Positions 34,033 through 43,196 of a DNA stretch of 64,000 bases are shown here, piece by piece (the stretch's first letter is position 1; every line of letters starts with the position of its first letter). Where the stretch lies: positions 186,001 to 250,000 of the forward strand of contig NZ_BAABKE010000004.1 of the NCBI RefSeq assembly GCF_039543665.1, in the 5' to 3' direction. The notes beneath the pieces are model-generated. The model did no database searches, had not been told where the DNA came from, and saw only the letters and a program-made list of their open reading frames with translations. Origin of the DNA: Wohlfahrtiimonas larvae (GTDB lineage Bacteria; Pseudomonadota; Gammaproteobacteria; Cardiobacteriales; Wohlfahrtiimonadaceae). The translations under genes were made by a program, and so were the position numbers.

Positions 34033-36315
34033 TTAATCCAACTGATAACGCTCGATTAAAGCCAAATGTGGCTCCACTGCTTTACCTGCTTCTTTTGCTA
34101 AATAATACCAAACCATTTGATGAGGCCAACCTTTAATTAAATCATGCATGACTTGATCAATTTCTTTGGCAGAAATGCTTTGTGGTGCTGTTAACACAAA
34201 ATAGATACCTGCTAACAATTCATCATTATTTTCGCTATCTGTCACTTTATAATCTTCTGGGCTCCGAACCCAAATTCTCCAGCCTTTTTCATCCAACTGT
34301 GCTTTGAATTGATTAAACAATTCTTCCCCAGGAAAAGCACCATCCACAAACCAAGATGTACCAAAATTACCTTTTTCCAAAGTATGCAATTTTCTAAACA
34401 CAGGAATGAAACGTTCGTTTTCATCTTCTGGGCGTTCGACTAAATGCTCCGCATCAAAAACCACCCAATCATTGCATAATTGCTCTTTCATACTTGGTGG
34501 TGAAGGTTCTAAAATACGAGCTGTCACTGGCCCATTACATTGAGCCAATGCATCATAAGGGCCATCTTCTGTGAATGTCCTGATATAAACCAAGCCCCAA
34601 TCTTCTTCAATCACACCAGATTCAGAAACTAAATTGATTTCCAATTCAGCTGCAACATTGCGGGCTTCATCCCAATTTTCTGCTGCACACAAATAACTCA
34701 TCACATCCCACAATTGATTACGGGGATCTTCCTCCATATTTGCTAACGTGCGCTTCCACTTAGCAGCATTCGCAAAATCTTTTTGCTCTACAAATACATA
34801 AACCAACACAGAAATTGGCCCGCGATAATCAGGATACAATTCATACATTCTGAAAGATAATGACTTTGCTTGATCTAAATTCTTTTCATTTAAAGCGCGC
34901 TGAATTTTTGACCATAAGGCGATGGCAGATTCAGATTCAAATAACGTAATAAAGCGTTCTAATTCAGTAAGCTTCTGCCCATTAATTAATAAGCCCAACA
35001 ATGTATATGCCAATTGGCTATCTGTGCGATCTTTCTCCACAAATGCCCATAGATATTCCATTGCTTCTTGATCTGCATTCAATGCTTTCAATGCATCAAT
35101 CAAAGAAGATAAAACCTCTTGGTCTTCTGGCAATGCTTTTGCAGCCATTTGCAACCAATCAATCTCTTTTTCAGGATCACGCTCTTCTTGCCCATTCAGC
35201 CATTCCAACAATTCATTAGCTAGCACGGGTAATTTTGCTTGGCCAAATGTTGCAATTTTCTCAGCATATTGATCAATGATTATCTGAATACCATCTTGTT
35301 TACGCAATTTTGGCAATGTTTCTTGCATCATCATTAAAGCTCGGTTCGCGCACCAAACACTGCCACGCGCTAAAGCTAAATCAATCTGATCCATTGCCAC
35401 ATCAATGATCTTGCGATAAGTACCCACTGAAACATAATAATTCAATGCTTGTTGAATTACACTACTTAAACTCCATGTATTGAATCCTTCATCTTGCTTT
35501 GCAATCGCAACCGCTGCAGCAATCCAAGTTTGATAACTCATGGGTGAAATAGAATTCCATGCAGGCAAAGCCTCTCTTGCTTCATCAATTTTACCTAACA
35601 AAGCTAGTAAATGAGCTCTACTCACATTATCCATTTCAACATGTTTACGCCATTGATAATTTTTCTCTGAGTTTTTAATGTTCTGTAAAAATAGCTCATA
35701 AGCTTTTTCATATTCTCCCAGCTTAATATAAGCCATCACTTTACGTGAACTTAATGAGCCAAACAGCTCTTCACCTGCTGCTAGGATTTTTTGCTCTTGC
35801 TGATCTAAATAACTCAAAGCTTCATGATATCTTTGATCATCAATCAAAGCTTCTGCATATTCACAACTCAAACATTGAAAACAATTCCATTTTGGCGAAA
35901 TGCGATCTAGTGTTTCTTCAGCGACAGCCATACGCTCTTCGACCCAACCTGGGCCATCCATATTTGCATAACATTCTGTTAAATCTTGCGTGACACAAAT
36001 TGATTGTGGACATTCAAGAGTTTCTTCACGATGCGCAAATTCAAAAAACTCCACTGCATCCTTCAAGGCAACTTCACCTTGCACTAAGCTACCCACGCGA
36101 TTACGCATTTCCCAATGGCGGAAATACACTTCCAACCATGGATTTTGTAAACTTCTACTTAATGCTAGAGCTTCTGGCATTGTGGCTTCCACTTTACCAA
36201 TATTCAATTCTGCCACATCATCACTGATCTGATCTATTAACTGTGCAGCTTGATTTTGCCCAGCTTCATCCAGTTCCTCTTGCAGCTTATTAACCCAGCC
36301 CCAAATCATATCCAT
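34033..36315 (-). CDS. Large TPR-repeat protein partnered with an HSP90-like gene
   Basis: The 760-residue soluble protein is mostly tandem helical pairs of TPR type (e.g. YHEALSYLDQQEQKILAAGEE, YEKAYELFLQNIKNSEKN). Two stretches with Cys-x-x-Cys-like CFQCLSCEY lie near residue 145. The C-terminal part (about 620-745: FGTSWFVDGAFPGEELFNQ, then AGIYFVLTAPQSISAKEID) looks like a separate alpha/beta domain I cannot name with confidence; an RraB- or DUF695-like fold is a guess. It has no signal peptide. It starts 16 bases after the HSP90 gene, with an AGGGGA ribosome site, so the two are one operon. Confidence 0.75.
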   Translation of the reverse strand: MDMIWGWVNKLQEELDEAGQNQAAQLIDQISDDVAELNIGKVEATMPEALALSRSLQNPWLEVYFRHWEMRNRVGSLVQGEVALKDAVEFFEFAHREETLECPQSICVTQDLTECYANMDGPGWVEERMAVAEETLDRISPKWNCFQCLSCEYAEALIDDQRYHEALSYLDQQEQKILAAGEELFGSLSSRKVMAYIKLGEYEKAYELFLQNIKNSEKNYQWRKHVEMDNVSRAHLLALLGKIDEAREALPAWNSISPMSYQTWIAAAVAIAKQDEGFNTWSLSSVIQQALNYYVSVGTYRKIIDVAMDQIDLALARGSVWCANRALMMMQETLPKLRKQDGIQIIIDQYAEKIATFGQAKLPVLANELLEWLNGQEERDPEKEIDWLQMAAKALPEDQEVLSSLIDALKALNADQEAMEYLWAFVEKDRTDSQLAYTLLGLLINGQKLTELERFITLFESESAIALWSKIQRALNEKNLDQAKSLSFRMYELYPDYRGPISVLVYVFVEQKDFANAAKWKRTLANMEEDPRNQLWDVMSYLCAAENWDEARNVAAELEINLVSESGVIEEDWGLVYIRTFTEDGPYDALAQCNGPVTARILEPSPPSMKEQLCNDWVVFDAEHLVERPEDENERFIPVFRKLHTLEKGNFGTSWFVDGAFPGEELFNQFKAQLDEKGWRIWVRSPEDYKVTDSENNDELLAGIYFVLTAPQSISAKEIDQVMHDLIKGWPHQMVWYYLAKEAGKAVEPHLALIERYQLD

Positions 36316-36331
36316 ATACTTTCCCCTGCTT

Positions 36332-38170
36332 TTACTTTTGCTCTATTAATAAAAACTCGATCACTGATGAGATATTTTTCAAAGCCTCATTCAGATTCAA
36401 ATCTTTTTGCATTTCCTGCCCTGCCATCAAAGTTTTAAACCCCTTTAATAACTTCAATGCTCGCTCGCTGGCAGCTATTTCTGCTCTATTTTGTATCAAT
36501 GCTTGAATTGCGCTGTTGTTCAGATTGATATACAGCTTTAATGGATTTTTGGATTCAATTTTTTGCGTAAAATGCCTTGCCAATCTTAAAGCTGCTTGCG
36601 AGATTTTTTTATCCTCTTGATCTTCTTCAATGCGTTTTTTCAATTCAGCTTCTCGATCCACCACAACGATCATTGGTAACTCTTCAGGTGAAAAATAGGC
36701 CGGTACAACTTCTTCACCATTAGCTAAGTTTTCTGTTAAAAATGCTTGAACTTCTGGTTCCACTTTGCCCAACCGGAATAAGTATTCATTACCGCGATCT
36801 GTGCCAATTTCCACCAATGGCGTTTTACTCAATTCTGTGAATTTACGTAAAAATGGTACAACTGCATAACGATCACCCATAGCAACAGGTACTTGAAGCG
36901 CCCTGAATAACATTTCTTCAAAGCCTGCATTACCCCCCAACATCACATGAATACCTTTATCAGTCACTAAATCTTTGGCTAGTAAATCACCCTGTGATGT
37001 TGGAATTTTTAAATGATTTTTCAAAATCATAAATAAGCGTTCATCACACAGTGCCGCACCCAATAATGCTTCATTATGACGCTTCATAATTCTGCGCCAC
37101 GCTTCAGGCTGTTTTTTTGCAATATTTTCTAAACCTGTGATGATGGCTTCATTCAATGCATATTGAATAGCATCATAATGAGTATCTTTTTGTAGATCTT
37201 CACGGCTTGCCGTTGGCACCAAACGATTTGATTCAATCACACCGCCAATAAATCCTGCCCAAGCTGGTAATAGATCACGTGCATTATCATCGAGCAACAT
37301 GCCACGCAAAAATATAGAAAGATTACGATTATCGCTTGTACCATACGTGGCACCATCTTGAATCCACAGTAAGCCGATCGCATCACTTTTGCCATCAGGT
37401 TGAATCGGTAAAGTGCAAATAGGTTCAAAGAATTTCTCGAAACGAGATGCAAAAGCCAAATTTTGACGCAATGCTTGCGTTGGATGCAATGCAACTTCTT
37501 CATCTCTACGCCATGGTGGAGCTTCTTCATTAATCGCAACTGTTTGCGCATTGATATAGATTGGCTCACGCAGCAACACACAATAACGCCCCAAAATATT
37601 ATTTAATACTTCTTCTTGTGCTAAAAATGCATACTCTTCTTTTAAGGATAAGGTAATTTCTGTCCCAACATGATCCCATTCTGCTTTTGTCACAGAATAT
37701 TCTTCCGCATTTTTTGAATGATAAACCCAAGCTTCGTCTATTGTTTGATACGATTTTGTTTTAAATGCAACTTCATCAGCTAAAACAAAAGCAGATAAGA
37801 AACCTAAACCAAACATACCAATTAAACCTGTTTCATCATCCTGCTCACGCAATGTACGTGTATAGCCAATACCGACTGTTGCAAGAAATGAATGGATTTC
37901 TTGTTCTGTTAAACCTGCGCCTGTATCAATAATCTTAAGCTTATTTTCTCTCGGTAAACCAACAACGTGAATCTTACCTTGACTATTATTAAAGGATAAA
38001 TCTTCTAAACGACGGCGTACGATAGAATCGTGTGCATTTTGTACCAACTCTCGCACAGCAACCATCGGCGTTGAGTATAAATGCTTACTTAAAATTTGCA
38101 TCAATCCTTCTAAATCAACGCCTGCTTTATGTTGTTGACCTTTGCGATTCAACTCAATGACATCAGCCAT
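36332..38170 (-). CDS. Divergent HSP90 (HtpG)-family ATPase
   Basis: The 612-residue protein has an N-terminal Bergerat ATP-binding domain. The residues Glu41 (VRELVQNAHDS, with Asn45 and Asp48), Asp82 (DTGAGL) and the G2 loop GMFGLGF (118-124) match the HSP90/HtpG pattern. Middle and C-terminal parts follow, but diverge from canonical HtpG, whose opening reads more like LFLRELISNASDA. It lacks the C-terminal MEEVD of eukaryotic HSP90. It ends with LLIEQK. Upstream of the TPR gene in the same operon, it may form a chaperone/co-factor pair with it. This is unlikely to be the housekeeping htpG. Confidence 0.85.
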   Translation of the reverse strand: MADVIELNRKGQQHKAGVDLEGLMQILSKHLYSTPMVAVRELVQNAHDSIVRRRLEDLSFNNSQGKIHVVGLPRENKLKIIDTGAGLTEQEIHSFLATVGIGYTRTLREQDDETGLIGMFGLGFLSAFVLADEVAFKTKSYQTIDEAWVYHSKNAEEYSVTKAEWDHVGTEITLSLKEEYAFLAQEEVLNNILGRYCVLLREPIYINAQTVAINEEAPPWRRDEEVALHPTQALRQNLAFASRFEKFFEPICTLPIQPDGKSDAIGLLWIQDGATYGTSDNRNLSIFLRGMLLDDNARDLLPAWAGFIGGVIESNRLVPTASREDLQKDTHYDAIQYALNEAIITGLENIAKKQPEAWRRIMKRHNEALLGAALCDERLFMILKNHLKIPTSQGDLLAKDLVTDKGIHVMLGGNAGFEEMLFRALQVPVAMGDRYAVVPFLRKFTELSKTPLVEIGTDRGNEYLFRLGKVEPEVQAFLTENLANGEEVVPAYFSPEELPMIVVVDREAELKKRIEEDQEDKKISQAALRLARHFTQKIESKNPLKLYINLNNSAIQALIQNRAEIAASERALKLLKGFKTLMAGQEMQKDLNLNEALKNISSVIEFLLIEQK

Positions 38171-38409
38171 TCATCATCCCTTCAAAACTATAAAAATTCG
38201 TACATATTTACTTGCATCATTAATATTGTCAATCATGATTCTAACTTCATACAATTCATCGAATAATTTTTGAGCGATCCTTATCTGCAATGTAGCATTG
38301 AGTTAAATTAACTAAAATCAATTTTCATCTAACAATCAATTGTTTTTATTCATCATAATCATAATGCTCAGTATAATTATTTCGCTAAATCTACTGAGAT
38401 TTCAATCTA

Positions 38410-40098
38410 ATGTTTGAATACAAATTAATTTTTGATTTAATGCAACAGCTATGCATTTATCTAGTCATTGCTTTTGTTTTGAGCAAAACTCCTATTTTTA
38501 CACCATTAATGCAGGTAACTACTCGATTACCTCATAAAGTAATCTGCTTTGTAATCTTTTCAGGATTTTGTATTTTAGGCACCTACATGGGGCTACATAT
38601 CAATGATTCTATTGCTAACATTCGTGCTATAGGTGCTGTGGTTGCAGGCCTAATGGGTGGTCCATTAGTTGGATTTGCTGTTGGCTTGGTTGGCGGTATT
38701 CATCGCTATACAATTGGTGGCATGACAGTATTTAGCTGTTCTATATCAACAGTATGCGCTGGTTTAGTTGCAGGTTGTGTGCAGGCCTATTTATGGCGAT
38801 GTGGTAAAATCGAAAAACTATTAAATCCATGGACAGCCGCTACAGTTACGTTAGTTGTAGAATTATTACAATTCATCAATATTTTATTATTATCTAAACC
38901 TTATGATGAAGCACTTGCACTTGTAAAAAATATCGCCATGCCAATGTTAATTACTAATACGATTGGTTCTGCAATGTTCATGCAAATGTTAGTGGATCGT
39001 CGCTCAATGTGTGAAAGGTATACATCAGCTTTTTCTGAACGTGCACTCAAAATTGCCGTCAGCACTGAAGGTATTTTATCTCATGGATTCAATCAAGCTA
39101 ACAGCATGAAAGTCGCACAAGTTATATATGAAGAATTGGGCTTAAGCGCCGTTGCCATAACAGATATACAAAAAATTCTAGCATTTATAGGTGTGGGTGA
39201 TGATCATCATAAAGTTAATACACCCATAGCCTCCAAACATACACGACAAGCCATTGAAAATAAAAAAGTAGTATATGTCGATGGCAATGAAATTCCTTAT
39301 CGTTGTTCTATTGATCATCATTGCCGCTTAGGTTCAACGTTGATCATCCCTCTTTTGGGAGAAGATAAAAATGTCATTGGTACCATTAAACTTTATGAAG
39401 TTAAAAACAAATTATTTTCATCCATTAATCGTACTTTAGGCGAAGGTATTGCAAGCCTGCTCTCTTCACAAATATTGGCTGGGCAATATGAACGCAATCA
39501 ACAATTATTAGCACAATCAGAAATTAAATTACTGCATGCCCAAGTTAATCCTCATTTTTTATTCAATGCATTCAATACATTAGTTGCTATTATCCGTAAA
39601 GATAGTAATGAAGCTAGCCAATTAGTTCAACATTTATCTACATTTTTCAGAAAAAATCTTAAAAGATCACAAGAGTTGGTTACATTAGCCGATGAATTAG
39701 AGCATATTAATGCTTATTTATATATTGAAAAGGCACGATTAATGGACCGCCTGAGCATCCAATTCAATATTGAAGAGCATTTATTAAATGCGCTCTTACC
39801 AGCTTTTTCTTTACAACCCATCATTGAAAATGCCATTAAACATGGCATTACACAAACTCTCAATGGTGGTCAAATTATAGTCAGTGCTAATTTAAAAAAT
39901 AATCACATCATTTTAAGTGTAGAAGATGATGCAGGGCTATATCATCCAACAGAACATAGTGATGGCTTAGGTATGAATCTCGTCAACAAACGCATCAAAG
40001 TCCGCTATGGCGAACAATATGGCTTATCTGTTATCGCTCAACCAGAAGCATTCACTAAAATCATGATTGATATACCATATATCACAACAAAAGGATGA
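38410..40098 (+). CDS. btsS: Pyruvate-sensing histidine kinase BtsS
   Basis: This LytS-type membrane sensor kinase in E. coli senses extracellular pyruvate. The 562 residues hold a 5TM-LytS sensor region (about 1-200, with LPHKVICFVIFSGFCILGTYMGLHINDSIANIRAIGA close to BtsS as I recall it). A GAF-like domain follows, then a His-kinase box LLHAQVNPHFLFNAFNTL with the phospho-accepting histidine near 382 and an HATPase end (IIENAIKHG, DGLGMNLVNKR). The stop overlaps btsR by four bases. Very close agreement with E. coli BtsS over the whole length. Confidence 0.95.
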   Translation: MFEYKLIFDLMQQLCIYLVIAFVLSKTPIFTPLMQVTTRLPHKVICFVIFSGFCILGTYMGLHINDSIANIRAIGAVVAGLMGGPLVGFAVGLVGGIHRYTIGGMTVFSCSISTVCAGLVAGCVQAYLWRCGKIEKLLNPWTAATVTLVVELLQFINILLLSKPYDEALALVKNIAMPMLITNTIGSAMFMQMLVDRRSMCERYTSAFSERALKIAVSTEGILSHGFNQANSMKVAQVIYEELGLSAVAITDIQKILAFIGVGDDHHKVNTPIASKHTRQAIENKKVVYVDGNEIPYRCSIDHHCRLGSTLIIPLLGEDKNVIGTIKLYEVKNKLFSSINRTLGEGIASLLSSQILAGQYERNQQLLAQSEIKLLHAQVNPHFLFNAFNTLVAIIRKDSNEASQLVQHLSTFFRKNLKRSQELVTLADELEHINAYLYIEKARLMDRLSIQFNIEEHLLNALLPAFSLQPIIENAIKHGITQTLNGGQIIVSANLKNNHIILSVEDDAGLYHPTEHSDGLGMNLVNKRIKVRYGEQYGLSVIAQPEAFTKIMIDIPYITTKG

Positions 40099-40826
40099 CT
40101 ATGTTTAATGTTATATTAATTGATGATGAACCTTTAGCCCGCGATAATCTACGAGTGCTATTGGCTCATTATCCTAATATTTCTATTATAGGTGAAGCAG
40201 CCAATGCCATTGAAGGTATTCGACTCATTAATCAACTCAAACCTGATATTATTTTTGTTGATATTCAAATGCCTCGCATCAGTGGCCTTGAAATGATTAG
40301 CATGTTAGACCCTGACCAATTGCCTTATATTATTTTTTCTACAGCCTATGATGAATATGCTATTCAAGCATTTGAAGCATCTGCTTTTGACTATCTCCTT
40401 AAACCGATAGAAACTGAACGACTCAATAAAACCATCTTACGACTACAAAGTGATAATTTTCATAAAGCTCAACCTTTACATGCCATTACTAACCCATTGA
40501 ATATGATTCCATGCTCAGGGCACAGTAAGATTTATCTAGTCAATATTATAGATATTATATACATCGGCTCAGATCAAACAGGTGTTCATGTGATAAAAAA
40601 AGATGGCAGCCAATATACTTCTGAGCTCACTTTGCGAACCATTGAAGAACGAACATCTTTAATTCGTTGTCATCGTCAATATCTAATTCAACTCGATGCC
40701 TTACAAGAAATACAATTCAATGAAAATGGCCAAGCTTATGCTATTTTATATAAAAATGTTGTTGTTCCAATCAGCCGGCGATATCTCAAAATGATTAAAG
40801 AACGCATAGGATTAATTAACTCATAA
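40095..40826 (+). CDS. btsR: LytTR response regulator BtsR
   Basis: The 243-residue regulator has an N-terminal receiver domain (IDDEPLARDNL, phosphorylated aspartate near 56 in FVDIQMPRISG, then YDEYAIQAFEASAFDYLLKP) and a C-terminal LytTR DNA-binding domain (SKIYLVNIIDIIYI, TLRTIEERTSLIRCHRQYLI). The ATG overlaps the btsS stop. In E. coli it activates btsT. Here btsT is the next gene, 173 bases on, and the intergenic region carries two direct repeats like its known motif. Confidence 0.95.
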   Translation: MTMFNVILIDDEPLARDNLRVLLAHYPNISIIGEAANAIEGIRLINQLKPDIIFVDIQMPRISGLEMISMLDPDQLPYIIFSTAYDEYAIQAFEASAFDYLLKPIETERLNKTILRLQSDNFHKAQPLHAITNPLNMIPCSGHSKIYLVNIIDIIYIGSDQTGVHVIKKDGSQYTSELTLRTIEERTSLIRCHRQYLIQLDALQEIQFNENGQAYAILYKNVVVPISRRYLKMIKERIGLINS

Positions 40827-40848
40827 AACCACAAAAGCTTAAATATCT

Positions 40849-40876
40849 ACCGCTTAATTATCTATATAACCGTTGA
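40849..40876 (+). promoter_or_regulatory. Candidate BtsR operator upstream of btsT
   Basis: ACCGCTTA (40849-40856) and ACCGTTGA (40869-40876) are direct repeats with a 12-base gap. As I recall, E. coli BtsR binds two copies of ACC[G/A]CT[C/T]A about 13 bases apart. The first copy fits exactly; the second differs at two bases. Confidence 0.6.
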
Positions 40877-40927
40877 ATATATTCTTAATATGATTCCATT
40901 GATCATTAATCTAAGATAAATGCGTGA

Positions 40928-40958
40928 ATTACTCATTAACCTGCACTTAATGAGTAAT
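40928..40958. promoter_or_regulatory. Inverted repeat with 12-bp arms upstream of btsT
   Basis: ATTACTCATTAA and TTAATGAGTAAT pair perfectly around CCTGCAC, 42 bases before the btsT start. There is no T run after it, so a regulatory site or leader hairpin is likelier than a terminator. Confidence 0.45.
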
Positions 40959-40999
40959 CAATTACACAGATGATCAATTGAATAATTAAAGGTAATCAT

Positions 41000-43150
41000 A
41001 TGGATAAACGTGCAATTCTCAAACATATACCATGGCTCATATTGAGCATATTGGGGGCATGCTGCTTAAGCGTTGTGGCATTACGCCGAGGGGAATCCAT
41101 TAGCGCATTATGGGTTATCGTTGCTGCCATTTCTGTATATCTAGTTGCATATCGTTATTACAGCTTATACATTGCAAACAATGTTATGCGATTAGATGCA
41201 ACACGATCAACGCCAGCAGTGATCAATAATGATGGCTTAAACTATGTTCCAACAAATAAAAATGTATTATTTGGACATCACTTTGCTGCAATTGCAGGTG
41301 CAGGCCCTTTAGTTGGCCCTGTATTAGCTGCACAAATCGGTTACCTACCCGGAACTTTGTGGATCATTGCAGGCGTTGTATTAGCGGGTGCAGTACAAGA
41401 TTTTATGGTTCTTTTTCTATCTAGTCGTAGAAATGGTGCATCATTAGGGGAAATGATCAAAGAGGAGATGGGCAAAATACCTGGGACAATCGCTTTATTC
41501 GGTTGTTTCATGATCATGATTATCATTCTAGCAGTATTAGCATTAATCGTTGTTAAAGCATTAGCAGAAAGCCCTTGGGGCGTCTTTACGGTATGTTCAA
41601 CAGTGCCCATTGCATTATTTATGGGAGTATATATGCGTTATTTACGCCCTGGACATATGAAAGAAGTTTCTATCATCGGCATTGTATTGCTCATTGCCGC
41701 CATTTGGTTTGGTGGCGTCATTGCAGCTGATCCATATTGGGGCCCTGCTTTAACATTCAAAGCAACAACTATTACTTATGTCTTAGTAGGCTACGCTTTT
41801 ATCTCATCTCTATTACCTGTTTGGTTAATTCTAGCACCGCGTGATTACTTAGCAACATTCCTAAAAGTCGGAATCATCGTTGGTTTAGCAGTAGGCATTA
41901 TGATTCTCAATCCTGAATTAAAAATGCCTGCATTAACACAGTTTGTTGACGGTAATGGCCCTGTTTGGAAAGGCGCAATATTTCCATTCTTATTCATCAC
42001 AATTGCATGCGGTGCTGTTTCAGGATTCCACGCCTTAATTTCTTCAGGCACAACGCCTAAATTATTAGCATGTGAAACGGATGCGCGTTTCATTGGTTAT
42101 GGTGCAATGTTAATGGAATCATTTGTTGCAATTATGGCTTTAATTGCAGCATCTATCCTTGAACCTGGTTTATATTTCGCAATGAACACAGCCCCAGCAA
42201 CTTTAGGTTTCACTATGCCAGATTTACATAATCTAGGAGGTGCAGATAATGCAAGTATTATGTCATCATTATATGATGCAACAGCCATTGCAGCCGCCAA
42301 GGTTAGCTCATGGGGATTCCAAATTTCACCAGAACAAATTATACAAACAGCAAAAGATATCGGAGAACCTTCATTGTTAAACCGAGCAGGTGGTGCGCCA
42401 ACGTTAGCGGTCAGTATCGCACATGTTTTTCATCAGATTATTCCCGCATTAGATATGGGCTTTTGGTATCACTTTGGTATTTTATTTGAAGCTTTATTTA
42501 TCCTAACTGCCTTAGATGCAGGTACTCGCTCAGGCCGTTTTATGTTACAAGATTTATTAGGTAATTTTGTACCATTTTTGAAGAAAACAGACTCTTTATT
42601 AGCAGGAATCATTGCAACTGCAGGTTGTGTGGGATTATGGGGTTATTTATTATACCAAGGCGTAGTTGATCCTTTAGGTGGCGTTAAGAGTTTATGGCCA
42701 TTATTTGGCATCTCTAACCAAATGCTTGCTGGTATTGCCTTAATTCTTAGCACAGTTGTATTGGTAAAAATGAAGCGGGCACAATATATTTGGGTAACAG
42801 GCTTACCTGCTTTATGGTTATTAATCTGTAGTACATATGCCATCATCTTAAAAATGTTTAGCACAAACCCTGATATGGAAGGCTTTTTATACTTAATCAG
42901 CACATATAAAGCTAAATTAGCAGATACTGCAAACAATTTAACTACACAACAAATTCAAGATATAGAACATATCATTACAAACAATTATACCAATGCAATT
43001 CTCAGCGTATTATTTATTATCGTTGTTTATGGGATATTATTTTATGGTATAAGAACCGTCATTCAAGCTCGCAAAAGCGAAAAACGTACAGATATGGAAA
43101 CACCTTATATACCTGTTCCTGAAGGCGGCATCGTGACAAGTTCTCATTAA
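41000..43150 (+). CDS. btsT: Pyruvate:proton symporter BtsT (CstA family)
   Basis: The 716-residue CstA-family transporter imports pyruvate in E. coli. It agrees with BtsT along nearly its whole length as I recall it: LDATRSTPAVINNDGLNYVPTN (near 69-90), GHHFAAIAGAGPLVGPVLAAQ, the SRRNGASLGEMIKEEMG loop, ISSGTTPKLL, and the closing KRTDMETPYIPVPEGG. It has about 18 membrane segments. Sitting directly after its own regulators, it makes a self-contained sensing and uptake unit. A bidirectional terminator follows. Confidence 0.96.
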   Translation: MDKRAILKHIPWLILSILGACCLSVVALRRGESISALWVIVAAISVYLVAYRYYSLYIANNVMRLDATRSTPAVINNDGLNYVPTNKNVLFGHHFAAIAGAGPLVGPVLAAQIGYLPGTLWIIAGVVLAGAVQDFMVLFLSSRRNGASLGEMIKEEMGKIPGTIALFGCFMIMIIILAVLALIVVKALAESPWGVFTVCSTVPIALFMGVYMRYLRPGHMKEVSIIGIVLLIAAIWFGGVIAADPYWGPALTFKATTITYVLVGYAFISSLLPVWLILAPRDYLATFLKVGIIVGLAVGIMILNPELKMPALTQFVDGNGPVWKGAIFPFLFITIACGAVSGFHALISSGTTPKLLACETDARFIGYGAMLMESFVAIMALIAASILEPGLYFAMNTAPATLGFTMPDLHNLGGADNASIMSSLYDATAIAAAKVSSWGFQISPEQIIQTAKDIGEPSLLNRAGGAPTLAVSIAHVFHQIIPALDMGFWYHFGILFEALFILTALDAGTRSGRFMLQDLLGNFVPFLKKTDSLLAGIIATAGCVGLWGYLLYQGVVDPLGGVKSLWPLFGISNQMLAGIALILSTVVLVKMKRAQYIWVTGLPALWLLICSTYAIILKMFSTNPDMEGFLYLISTYKAKLADTANNLTTQQIQDIEHIITNNYTNAILSVLFIIVVYGILFYGIRTVIQARKSEKRTDMETPYIPVPEGGIVTSSH

Positions 43151-43167
43151 CACATAAACTTTAAAAT

Positions 43168-43195
43168 AAAAATCTCGCTCTCAAGCGAGATTTTT
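43168..43195. terminator. Bidirectional terminator between btsT and the amidase gene
   Basis: AAAAATCTCGCT and AGCGAGATTTTT form a 12-bp stem with a CTCA loop, giving T runs on both strands. Confidence 0.9.
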
Positions 43196-43196
43196 A

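Noticed and set aside
36332..36400. MEEVD-type TPR-binding tail on the HSP90-like protein
   Set aside because: The protein ends LLIEQK; no MEEVD or similar acidic motif is present.
35745..36438. Several plus-strand frames of 60-82 codons
   Set aside because: They are antisense to the TPR and HSP90 genes, whose protein families are clear.
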